Origin: Monomorium pharaonis
Lineage: Eukaryota; Arthropoda; Insecta; Hymenoptera; Formicidae
Direction of reading: 5' to 3'
DNA: 64,000 bases
Assembly: GCF_013373865.1 (NCBI RefSeq)
Contig: NC_050475.1
Coordinates: forward strand, 16,786,358 to 16,850,357
Shown here: positions 47,735 to 59,231 of the stretch, in pieces
Layout of the letters: the number at the start of each line of letters is the position of its first letter
Position numbering within the stretch: position 1 is the first letter of the stretch
Translations under genes and position numbers: made by a program
Notes under the pieces: generated by a model
What the model saw: the letters and a program-made list of their open reading frames with translations, nothing else
Told to the model about the DNA's origin: nothing
Databases searched by the model: none

Positions 47735-49261
47735 TTAGTCATTTATTGCAGACTTCAACATAGGATGCATATTTTTTCTACGTTGAATGTTTAACCAGAA
47801 TCCATTATTCGGCATCAAAGTCAGAGTTTTGGCAAATTTCAATGGGGACGGAGTTTTTGCGCAAGGTTTCAGCTCACATTGCGCTAGTAAATGAAACAGC
47901 ACAACTTTGACTTGCAGTATAGCAAACTTGCTAGCTATGCACATTCTTGGTCCTAATCCAAATGGCAAGTAATGTGAGGAATTAAGATGGAATTTGTTGT
48001 TTAAAAATCTTTCTGGAGAAAATTTGTCCGGATTATCGTAGTACTTGTTATCATGATGTATCGCGTAAATTGGAATACAAAAAGTCATATCCTTCTTCAC
48101 GACGAATGATTTCTCGCCTGGCAATGCAGGTGGTAACTCATAAGACTTTTCACATATTCTTTCTGTGAATGGGACTGGTGGATATAATCGGAGGACCTCG
48201 CTTATTACTGCATCTAAATACTCGAGCCCGTTAATGGATTCGTAGGACACTTCTCCATTCGATTCTTTCAAAACCTTGTCGATCTCTTGCTGCAATTTGG
48301 TCTGAACAGCTGGGTTAACTGCGATCTCGTGAGCTGCAAAGGACATCGCAGTCGAACTAGTGTCGAAGCCACCGAAGAAAAAAATATAAACTTGCGCAGT
48401 TATTTCGTCGATATCCAATTCTCTACAACCTTCCTTGTCTCTGATATCTATCATCAACTGCAGCATGTCCGGATGTGTAATGTGCTCCGCATCACGTCTA
48501 GCGATCGTAGTCTTTACAATGTCTTTAAAGAAATTCACTATTTCATCATCTATGAGCTTTATGTTGAAAATTTTCCCGAGACTCGGAAAAGATCTAAGCA
48601 AAAGAAACTTTAAGGAGCCCCTCACAAAATTAGTCGATTCCTTGCCGTTAACGTAGAACTTGTTTGTTGGATCTTTCATAGAGTTGATCTTCATTCCAAA
48701 GGCACATGTAGCGATGACGTCATTTGTATATTTAGAGAAAGCGTCTTTTGTGTCTATTTCACATTTATCCTCCGGCAATGTCGATAGAAATTTAGTAAAA
48801 TCCTCGGCACACTCCGACATCAATGTGAACATCATTTTCATCTTGCTGGACGTAAAAGATGGACTCAATATAGTTCTCACATTTCGCCACTTTTCCCCAC
48901 GAAGAGACGATAAATTTTTTGCAAGTAAAAGATCATTTTCAGAGAAACCTTTTCGGTTTGGAAATGCTTCAAAATTCTTGACAAGCATGGACTTAATGAG
49001 GTCCGGATCACGAATCAAAAATATTGGACTTGTCGCGGCGTAGAATCCATAATACTTTGCGTCAGGATTGAAAATGTATATCTTCTGACATAAATCGACG
49101 AATGATGTGCGACCAAATATAAACGATGTCATGGAACCAAATATTGGAATAGGCGGTACGTGTATGAGACCATTTCTTTGAAAAAAATTAAATTTTCTAA
49201 AAAAATAAAAAATGCTGAATACACCGATCACTATTGATAGGAATATCGACCAGTATTCCAT
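47735..49261 (-). CDS. cytochrome P450, CYP3 clan, CYP9-like, intron-free
   Basis: A 508-residue microsomal P450, full length for the family (about 500-530). An N-terminal membrane anchor (about 4-21) is followed by a proline hinge (VPPIPIFGS, 35-43). The C-helix WRNVR lies at 125-129, the oxygen-activating I-helix GGFDTSS at 297-303 (Thr301), the K-helix EVLR at 355-358, PERF at 416-419, and the haem loop FGLGPRMCIA at 434-443 with axial Cys441. The loop ends in Ala where most P450s have Gly, a tolerated variant. Overall pattern, including the PP(V/I)PFTER region after EVLR, fits CYP9; the subfamily is not assignable by eye. Family members are NADPH-dependent monooxygenases of the endoplasmic reticulum, many acting on plant toxins, insecticides or endogenous lipids. 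The whole frame is one exon. Plus-strand frames over it are shadows. The ATG at 49261 is chosen because the anchor begins right after it. Confidence 0.96.
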   Translation of the reverse strand: MEYWSIFLSIVIGVFSIFYFFRKFNFFQRNGLIHVPPIPIFGSMTSFIFGRTSFVDLCQKIYIFNPDAKYYGFYAATSPIFLIRDPDLIKSMLVKNFEAFPNRKGFSENDLLLAKNLSSLRGEKWRNVRTILSPSFTSSKMKMMFTLMSECAEDFTKFLSTLPEDKCEIDTKDAFSKYTNDVIATCAFGMKINSMKDPTNKFYVNGKESTNFVRGSLKFLLLRSFPSLGKIFNIKLIDDEIVNFFKDIVKTTIARRDAEHITHPDMLQLMIDIRDKEGCRELDIDEITAQVYIFFFGGFDTSSTAMSFAAHEIAVNPAVQTKLQQEIDKVLKESNGEVSYESINGLEYLDAVISEVLRLYPPVPFTERICEKSYELPPALPGEKSFVVKKDMTFCIPIYAIHHDNKYYDNPDKFSPERFLNNKFHLNSSHYLPFGLGPRMCIASKFAILQVKVVLFHLLAQCELKPCAKTPSPLKFAKTLTLMPNNGFWLNIQRRKNMHPMLKSAIND

Positions 49262-49779
49262 GGCAAAGTTGTTTGAAAATCTCTTTTCACGATTTCTTTG
49301 TTAACCTTTTTTATTATCGGCTAAACAGCAATACTACCGACACAAATCGTTAGAGACAACTATTCGCATGTATAGCACTTCCTGTATATTTATATGCTAG
49401 TATTTTTCTTACACAACTTGTGTATCGCATTGAATCTAGAATGTAGATTTAATCTTTAAACCGTAAGAAACTGACCAATTACAATTAAGTATTGTCGGAA
49501 AAATAGATTGTGATTTGAATATGTTAAAATATATTATGTATAATTAGCAATGAATGTATAATTAGTATGAAGCAATAACTGCATTAGATATTCTTCTTAC
49601 TTAATTTGGTGTAGCTTGTGTCATCGTGTTTGTGGAGAAGTGTTTTCTCCTCCTGGCTTGTGATAATATTTGATAGCGAATTCTATCGTGGCTCGTAGTA
49701 GACTTAATATATCGAAACGACTCTTTGCGATTTAAACAAATTAAATACTTTATTAGATATACAACGATTTTCTTAAGGT
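49262..49779. other. 5' flank of the P450 gene
   Basis: It holds the candidate core promoter close to the ATG and then AT-rich DNA up to the fold-back repeat. No other gene is seen. If the TATA box is real, the 5' untranslated region is about 100 bases and unspliced. Confidence 0.5.
49387..49394 (-). promoter_or_regulatory. candidate TATA box of the P450 gene
   Basis: TATAAATA on the minus strand lies about 126-133 bases upstream of the ATG, which would put the transcription start near 49362-49366. It is a close match to the consensus, but the flanks are AT-rich, so confidence is moderate. Confidence 0.45.
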
Positions 49780-50014
49780 CTTTGCAGAATGCGAGGCAAC
49801 AGACAATAGAAATAAAAACCAGAAATTATGAATAAAAATTACCGCCTTTGATGAGTTTCTGATACAATAATGTGTGAAATAGCGATAAGAATCAACCGTT
49901 GACTCATCGTTATCACGTTATTGTATATCAGAGGCACATCAGAAGCAATAATTTCTTATTCATAATTTTTGATTTTTATTTCCTGATTACCTGTTACCTT
50001 ATGCAGAAATCTTT
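49780..50014. mobile_element. fold-back (inverted-repeat) element near the P450 promoter
   Basis: Two arms of roughly 95-100 bases (about 49780-49874 and 49914-50014) are imperfect inverted copies. Shared blocks include GCAACAG/GTAACAG, GAAATAAAAA, AAATTATGAATAA, TTCTGAT/CTCTGAT and TACAATAA, with small indels. The loop is about 40 bases. The structure and lack of coding capacity fit a MITE or fold-back element. Ends are approximate and no target duplication was resolved. It lies about 390 bp upstream of the candidate TATA box. Confidence 0.65.
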
Positions 50015-53000
50015 ACTTGCATTGGGACTGAACAAGTTACAGCAACAAGTTACAAGTTATAACGCGGTTTAGAATCCACGCTCTAGTCTATATCTTCTCA
50101 AAAAAAACAAGACTAAAGAAAATGGATGGGACTCAAATTCATACAAACAAAGGTACGCAGTATATTATTGAAATCGGTTTTCTAAAATTATTTATGAATT
50201 ACATAAATATATAATTTTTTTCCATATAATAGTTATATAAGTTATATAAAGTTCTAAATTGAGCAGAAATTTAATTGCAAAAACATTATATTTTTTATTC
50301 GATTTAAATTATTATACCAATGTTTAACTAATGATTCACATTATTTTAAGAATAGAGTGTCTAGACGATAATATTTACAACTACGTAATTATATTCAGTT
50401 TAAGATGCATTCGAAAATAAAATATTCTCTTAGAAAATTTATATTTTCTTTATAGAAGTAATAATAAGATTGCACAAATTCAAAATTATTGTGAAGATTT
50501 TTCATGCTATATCGAAAAAGAAGTATTCTAATATTAATTTTAAAGAGGTCGTGTAAGTACGCGCAGATGATTCGATATATTTCAACTTTTCATTAATTAT
50601 TCGTTTCATTTTACTACAATTCGTTGAAATTATTCCAATCTTTGAATTGCAGTCTCATTCAAATTTTCGGGAATTGGTGAATCGCTTTATGCATTCGCCC
50701 CCTTCCCAAGTCACACCCAGCACCGCAGATCGAACTCGCGCGTTTGATACCAAAGTACACAGTATAATTTATCGTTGCGATCGTGCGTTTCGTGAGAACG
50801 GAAGGGGGCGGGTCGGGGGTAAGTAGGGAAGCGACACGATGAAAAATTGAGAGACGCTCGAATGAGAAATTGGCAGGTGATTTTCTACGTTCGGCGCGAT
50901 AATTCATTTGACTTCCTCAGCTGGGAGCGACTTGTCTGCGAGAGTAACGTGGCTCCGCCAGCGACGCTTTATTATGGTAATTTCATTCGGGGACGCTCGT
51001 CGTGATATCCTCAATCCGTGTTCGATTCGCATCGAAATAAGGTTCAATTCACAAGTTCGAACGAGCGAGCGAGCGAGCGAGAAAGCGGGAGGGGCGCAAG
51101 AAAGAAGGCAAAGACACACGTCAACATTGCGAAACGCAGACTTTCCGGGATCAGCAGGACGACGACGAGCGTGCAAATCGACGTCCTCGCGAAGCGCAAC
51201 TGACTACGAAATTCCACTGAATTCCACTGGAAAAATTCCTACTTGTCGTAATGATTTATGCTGGAACGCTGTGTACATCTAGACAGCGGATCGCTACGTT
51301 ATATTCTTCGCCGAGACCGATTCGCTTGAGGTTACACTGTTATATAACTTTATTGAAATAAGTAAATTAAATACGTAATGTCAGTAATATGGTGAACAAG
51401 AGTTTAAACTTGTCAGTAAACTGAATTTGACCGAAGCGGAGCGAACGACACAATCTAGATCGAAGAATATGTACGAATTACGATAATCGTACGGCGATTA
51501 AAAGACTATTATTACTTGTACATCCTAAATGCAGCATTTATAGTTAATATACGATACTATAATTACTTTTACCACTAATATTATATCTTTAATTAAAATT
51601 TAATTCAATTTATTTTAAAATTTGACGGCATATATCGTTCACGCACACAATACGCCTGTATTTACATACCACTTACATTTAAGTGACAGCCGAAATAGGC
51701 TCCGAAACGTCAGGACGAGCGCCAAGCAAGAAACGATTTATTATGCTGATAGTATATCTTTTGCCCCACATTCTGAACATATCTCCTACCGCAAACACAT
51801 TTATCAACGCGTATACGTCGACACTCATATCTCGAATTTACCCCTCGCACGAGCGGCACCACGCGGAAAATGAGCGGCGTTCCTCTGTACGGTCGCCTGA
51901 GCTGGTACAAAAATGCAATTAAATTAAATTGCACGTTTTGTGTCGCATTCGTGGCGTATACACGACGTGTTTTCAATATATGCATGCGATGATAGATAAC
52001 AATCCCGCGGTAATGCGCCGTCCATCGCTTCCGCTCGATCAGCGATTTGCGAAACCACGTTACTCACGTTTATAAATGCCAAAGACAATTTTATATAAAA
52101 CTCTTACCAGTGGGCGTAGGCGAAATATGCAAATCGATTAACCTAAATAACTTTTCTCATAAATGCATCGAGCCAACTTGAAATTTGCCGTATAATGAGA
52201 TCGGATTAAAACGCGGATTTAATCGATCAATGACTTCGGAAGACGGACGGGGAAAAATATCTTGGCACTGTTCAGCTCTCGCCAGATGTAAGATATCAGG
52301 AAGCATTCCTCCCTCCCTTTTCAAGCAGATGCTAATGACGTTTCGCAGAACAAACAAGGGACGAGCGGATTGTAGCGCCGGGGATCATTAGTAAAAGTGC
52401 GATAACGTCAACCACAGTAGCAGAGAGACACGTTCCGGGGAAACTCCGAGCAGCAAGCCGAATATTTTCCAGCCTTATTTGTGCCGTTTAATGGCGAGTG
52501 AAGAGGAGATAATACCCCGAAAACGAATTAACTCGCCCGCATCACCGCCCGAAAGTTCGCTGCGATTTGAAAGCGTTTCCCGTGGATGGCGCGGCTTTTA
52601 TCTCGCGACGCTTATACCTTATACTTTAACATCTATTATAATGCATGCATATATAGCCGCGAGAAATTTGTTCCTTGAAATTTCGTCTTCCATCGCTCGT
52701 TAAGTTCAGAGTGAAACGGGGAGAGAGCGAGGGAGAAAGAGAGAAAAAACGATCCGGCTTTAATACCCGGGTGTACAATTTGGCATGCTTTTCGAGAATT
52801 CCGGCTGCAAATAATCAGTCGACTGCAAATTGCCGTATTTACGCGCGCGCGCTCGCCCTTACTTTAACTTGTCTTAACCGCTGAAGAATTGAAATAAACG
52901 GCAACTTCGGCGTGCTTTATTGAGATTGCGCTGGAGGGTAGCCATCGCTCCGTTTGGCGTTGCTCTCGCCGTGGCGTCTCCTGGGATATGATTTGTTCTT

Positions 53001-56000
53001 TAATGCGCCGCACTATTTTCGTTATCTCAAAGTAAAAACAATTAACCTATTACTTTTGGGGGACAAAAATGGGAAAAATTTCGAGAAATAAATGAATTTT
53101 ACGATTGACATGTAAGGTACTAAGAAATTTATTCAAACATTATTTTGTAAATGTCTTTTGAAACGTTGCAGATGATAGAAAGCTATTTTACACTAAAAAA
53201 TAACATAGAACATTTTCAGCGAGAATAACATTCCCGATGTAAATCGAGTGTTTGTGAAATTGTGAATAGCTCAAATATATTCTCAAGGGATTAAGAGTGC
53301 GAAATTGTATTGCCATAGTAATTCCCTTATTCCATTTTGACGAGGGACGCAAGTAATTCACTGAAGTTAATTAAAAAATATAACAGAGACGTGGCGGCTT
53401 ACTCTCGCGGCTCGATGAGTTTTATCGCGATTGAAATGTCGAAATTGCCGCTTTGCACGCAATTAATCGAGTTTCCCTCGAACCCCACCCACGCGATAAA
53501 CACGTTAATTACTTGAAGCATACGCGGCCGCGATTCGATAAAACTGTTACCAAGTCGGATTCCGTTTCAATTGGGGCGTTACGTGCCACCGGAATCGAAA
53601 TGCATCCGCTTTAAGTGAATATTTTGCAATACAGTGACCGCACTTTTCATCGACTTCGCTAATACGTCGCGACATTGATTTAATTTGGTTTATTCATGCA
53701 GACATATCAAAGCAAACATGTCCATTATTTATTCCATGACGAAATATTTTTGTAGACTCTTTAATATTAAAATTAATTTTAAATTTCAAATTCTTCTAGG
53801 ATATGTGTATGCCGTTTCCTGGAGTGACCGTTTTTGCATTTTGCTGTTTGTGCTTCCAGCTATTCTTTGATAAATTCCATAAACATTTGTGGTTACCACA
53901 AAGAGCTTTTTATATCATACACTGCAATTTGCTTATGGACTTCCCAAACATTTAAAATTCTTTTATTCAATAAACTCACCGTATTTTAGTACTAGACGTA
54001 AAATAATAGCTGAAGATTTAACAATTTTGTGTGAAAATATTAAAATAAAAATCTAATACTAAAATTCTTTATATATAATAATTCAAATGCATCTTAATAT
54101 TCTTATATTAGGCATTTATATCTGAATATATAACTTTTAAAATGTCACAGCAATACAAGTTTTCATTATGCCAGATAATCAGTCTACCCTAGCCCTTTCA
54201 TTTTAAACTGCATCTGACGGTACAATGATAACATTCACTTCGTGCCATATTCTTCGTACCATCGTGCTGCTTAAAGAATGCAGAGATAGCGATATAGGTT
54301 GAAAAGAACGAGAGAGAGAGAGAATGGAAGGCCTGAAGAACGGCCCAACTAGGGGTAGGGACGAAAGGTAAAGGGATGAACAGCGGGCAAAAGAAAAAGC
54401 CGCCTTCATTAGGAGAGACTCCCAGACTACCGAGGGCCCTACGCCGTGTTCAAATGAGATCTGCACTCGGATCCGGTAGTATAATGGCGTATACGTCGTG
54501 ATTTTTTGAAGTCTCGTCCTTTTCGTAGCGATGACGACGAACGTCACGACAGGGTGATTCGTTTTTGTTCGTTCTTTTCGTACTCTATTCTCTCCTGACG
54601 CCTCGTGTCCCGTACAGACGACCTCACGACATCCATCGCTATCGGCAATTGTGAATTTGCGAATAAACGAGGGGGTGCGATCGGATCGACCGCAATAGGT
54701 AATTCCTATCAATTTCTTTGGCGTACGTGATGGATCGATGAAAGATAAAGGCAGATAAAAACGGCTATTTTACGACATTCCTAAAGACATAAAGAGAAGT
54801 TCCACATTGATTCAGAAAAATATTTAAGGAATTAATACACATATAAATTTTTAATATCTACTATAATAAAAGATAAATACACTCAAAAAAAGATTACAAA
54901 ACTTTATTATAAATTATATGTGTGTAAAAATTAGCTAAGGTAGATAAGTGATTAGCAAATACTGTAATATGTATATTACATGTATCGCAGTTAATCAACC
55001 TAAATAACAGAAGCAGACTTTACAAATTTCATACGTGACAACCAAAATTCTAGCAGTTACAAAAATTGGCAATACATTTGGTTTGTAACATCAAGATATC
55101 TGTCTATATCAGCAAAAAATTCTTTTGGGTGTAGAAAGATTGACTTGTACTACTTGCTATTAGCACGAGTTAAGCCTAAAAGCCAAGTATATAAAAATAT
55201 GAAACAAAATTTTCACGAAAGAAAAGTACAATGAATATATACAAGTGCACAAAGAAAATGCATGTAAGATAAAGCGTACAAAATGTTTTTCTTCCGTGAC
55301 GAATATGTCATTTTAGTTATTTTTAGTTGTTCGCATTTAGTTTGTTGTTTTCGCTTATGACTTCGAAAACCGCACTCGGTGCGCAAATTTACGTTGTACG
55401 CTTTCATGATGAACGGAATAAAGCGATGTGAACGAAATTCTCGAGCAAACGCTGGGACGCGACCAACCATACACTAATACCTTTTGATCCCTTTGACACC
55501 GTCCAAACGAAATGAAACCCCTTCGTTTTATTAAATTCGGGAAGAAATTCTCCCGTGCAGAAGAATATCACAGCGGATCGATCTTTGAACTTTACTTAAT
55601 TCTCTACTGTCGATATAACATTTATTTTGGCATGTAATTATTTTATTTTGATTATTTTTAATTTATTTTTATCTCTGAGCTACAACAACCTTCGTTCAGA
55701 GCGGTCGATATTCTCCTCTACAATGTTCCTCGATAAAAAAGAAGCATTAAAAAATTGATGTCATCACCATTTTATTGTAACAGAATGGTGATTTGTCGAA
55801 AATAAAAAAAAAGAAAAAAGATGAAAGAAAAACCGTGCAGGTGGTTTCTCTCCGTTAATTTCATGAACGTTGCTCGGCACACGCGCGTTCGAAGCGCAGC
55901 GTGCGATGCGGATTTTCGTGGATATTTTTGAGGGTACTCGACGATTCATTTTACGTGTCCGAGTTTCACGGAGCGTAGTCACTAATTAGTGTTACATTCC

Positions 56001-59000
56001 CATGCGGAAGGTCAGCCTGCTAGCAATTCGTGTCCTCGCAAACTACGAAACGTACATGTATCTACATATGCGTCATTACATATACATTATGCAGATTTGC
56101 GTTTGCCTATTTGTCGCAGTTACAAGTCTTTTTTAAAAGAAGATCTACGAAATAAAAGACACATTAACAAGAATTTATTCGCGAGATTGAGTTTTAAAAT
56201 TGAACCTTTGCTTTAAAATCTTAAAACACCTTTCGAATATATTATATTTTTTGGTATATATGTATATATAAGATATACAGCAACTGAATTATTTTAATAT
56301 ATAGCAATGAAAAAGAAGCATTTCTTTCTCGTAAAATTAAGCATGGATATGTTGAAAATTATTGAAATTAATTATCTTGTTGAAAAAAAAAGCTCTGACT
56401 CGATAAAATTTGGAATTTAATTCTACAGAGAATATACATTCCTACCGATCTCTTTTAATTCGCCTATTTTCCATTCATACCAGGTATTCGAACAGCTTGA
56501 AATTCAAATCGTGCCCAAGTATATTCTCATCGACAATGTAAAACTTCTTTACTAATCCGATCGTCAATTCTACCCGTTTGCATCGAAAAGAATACTGATT
56601 TAGCCTCGTTAATCCGTAACATATGTTTAATGCATCTTGCTTTTCATACAACTTAAAAGAAACGCTGTTGATATTTTTTATAATACTTTCGTTAAAAAAT
56701 AATATTACTTTTAATGCGTTTATTTCATGCATTAAAAAAAGTCCGGTTTGCCAAAAACATTTTATATATTATAAATATTTTAAACGACTTCTACTTAATA
56801 CACTAAATTACAAATATTATTTATTCTCTTCGTAAAATTTTATGAAAAATATTTCGTCATGTATTTCATGTGCCTTATTATTCCGATATCGCAAAAATAA
56901 GGATATTAATGCAAAATGAGATAATGTTTGATGGAAAATAAAAAGAGAGTACATATAATCTTATCACATAAAAATAGGATAATAATGGAATTCAATTTTT
57001 AGCCGTTTTATTTTTCCGAGAGAGTAGATACGCCAGATATTTGTTATCTCGAGACAATACCGAGAACATTACTACGGAATCGCGTCTTCGGGAAATCGCG
57101 GGAAGCACTCGTCGCTAACGAGAAGAGGAAAACGGAAAACAAAACGGGTAGGAGACATCAGTAATCCGCGGTAACACCATGGATTACCCAGTTGAATGTG
57201 GAAACGGCATTGTTTCTTGTCTAGCTAATAAGTTGGTTCCCACCGGTCTTACCTAGAGGCTGACGAAACTTTAGCCGCGGGATATATTTCTTTCCGAGTT
57301 CGTTGAATATGCGGCGCAACTCGATCTGCGCGAACAAAAATTCCTACAATCTCGTCGCGAGCATCGCAGCTCGTCGCGTATCGATCATCGTGTTTCCCTG
57401 AAAAATTTTCAAGTGATGCCTCGATGAATTTTTCAGCATCACGATTATATTCTTGGCTCGGCAAAAATAACCTTTTATTCGATTAAAAAGTTTATTTTGT
57501 ACATCCAAATAATATTTTCATGTGAAAAAAAAACGCAAGCGGCTTTACGCGACGAATCCGACTTTTCCTCAAAGTCCAAATGTTGAACTAAAGTCCGCCA
57601 CTAAGTCGACCAACTTCGGATATCGGTCGACCATAATAGCGTCCGAATAAGCGGTGAGAAGCCGCATTAGACTCAATACATTTCAGACAAGCTCTTAAGG
57701 CATCTCTTGGTAATACCGTTACTATCAAAGACCCTTTGACTGCACCTGCAGCTGGCTGAAGCATCGATTGATTCTACTCGCATAACTTGTTAGAAATCAC
57801 ACTGATTTGTTATTATCTATTTTTATCGAACATTTCAATATGCATCTTATACTATAATATTTAAAATTAAAATTATAATTTTCTGCGTACATATTATTCA
57901 GCACATTTTTTTAAATTTTTGAAGGATACTCTAATTTTCCAATTATTATCCAACTGTCGCTCGAATTACGGAATTTCAATTTATTGACTGTCCGATTTTA
58001 CTTTGACATATAACCTACACGTATCCTGTTTAGTGCAATTTGATTTGTTTATCTTAACTAAAGTTTTGAACACGAAACAGTTTATAGGGCAATTTGATTT
58101 ATTTTGTTGAATTTCGTTATATTTTCGGAGTATGCAATATTTTCTGGTACGATTCGATTGTTTAGTTCACACGAGTGCACCTTTCATATCATATTTGATT
58201 GGCTCTACATTTTAACGTACATTCAATTAGCGAAAATCATTTTTAATTTAACTGTGTTACTCATAAACGGATATGGTAGAATTTCGGATCGTATTAGTCT
58301 TAATCGCATTTGCTAGTACCTTTCGTCTCGAAAATTTTGGGGAGAAAGTAAATCACGATAACACGACATGTATTTTCTCGTACACGCGGACGGTAGTAAC
58401 GGCTATGCCTCGCGTCAAAGTGGATAACCGTGGATAATTCGATGCGAAATGCCGAGTCATAATCATCATTTTCCAGCGCGTCCACTTTCGTCCGCCGCAT
58501 TGCGTGGGCTTAACGATAACCTGCGGTTTCGTGTTTACACCTTCACTCCATTATTAAGGGCTCTAACGTTACAACATAATTTTGCACTCACGACGAGAGA
58601 TCGTATCCGCGATGAGATAGATATCTCTCTATATCTCACTCCAATTTCTTCGCGCTTCTTATTATGTCGCAGTTTTCTTGAGAAAAATTTACTTTGAATG
58701 CTAATTCATTCATTCTTTTTTTTTCTAAGTACGATTGTTTAAGTTGCGATTGTTGACATTTAATTGTTACGCGAATTGTACGGAACAGGCTTCTGTGACA
58801 TGGACGTTCCATTGCAGGAGAACCATTTCGACCAAGTTATCGGATAATTGGCAGATCGACGCGAGGGATGCTCTTTATAAAATATCAACATTGTCATTGT
58901 GATATCATTGCGATAGAATAGACGGTGTGATAACATTTCTTAAGGAGAGATGCGTTCCGAACGTTCGCTTCGAACTTCTGTGACAATGAAGATCATATCG

Positions 59001-59117
59001 TCGCGTCGCGCACGACAACGATACTTGAGAGTGTGAAATGTACAGTATCGTCGAGACACATATTGGACATCTGTTATTTCTGATATCGTGACAAAGATGA
59101 TATGGAAGATCTTGCCG
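50015..59117. other. long non-coding stretch
   Basis: Mostly AT-rich (about 50100-50640, 51300-51640, 53000-53400, 53650-54200, 54720-55460, 56150-57000, 57780-58300). Mixed islands lie at about 50650-51260, 51660-52060, 52200-52990, 54210-54720 and 55830-56060. A (CGAG)n run of about 5 units lies near 51063. Purine-rich runs lie near 52720-52750 and 54310. The longest open frame, 169 residues on the minus strand at 54203-54712, is rich in Ser, Arg and Leu and shows no domain. No gene is supported. Confidence 0.45.
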
Positions 59118-59231
59118 GAAATCTAAAATTAATTATAGATCACGCTATTTTTTGTTATATTAATATTAAATTATTATCTAATATTAATATAACAAAAAAA
59201 TAGCGTGATCTTTAATTAATTTCAAATCTTG
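59118..59231. repeat. near-perfect hairpin (inverted repeat)
   Basis: The arms 59137-59168 and about 59179-59212 are complementary apart from one extra base in an A/T run, with a 10-base loop. Weaker pairing extends outward to about 59118 and 59231, through an AATTAATTA-containing block. It is non-coding. It could be a small MITE, a cruciform-forming palindrome or a small-RNA precursor. Confidence 0.8.

Noticed and set aside
48287..49043. Plus-strand open frames of 73-127 residues over the P450
   Set aside because: They are shadows of the P450 frame, whose motifs are unambiguous on the minus strand.
54203..54712. 169-residue minus-strand open frame
   Set aside because: The Ser/Leu-rich part translates a GAGA-type purine run and no family is recognisable.
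54837..54926. Inverted ACACATATA units in AT-rich DNA
   Set aside because: The arms match over only about 9-14 bases with low complexity, as expected by chance here.
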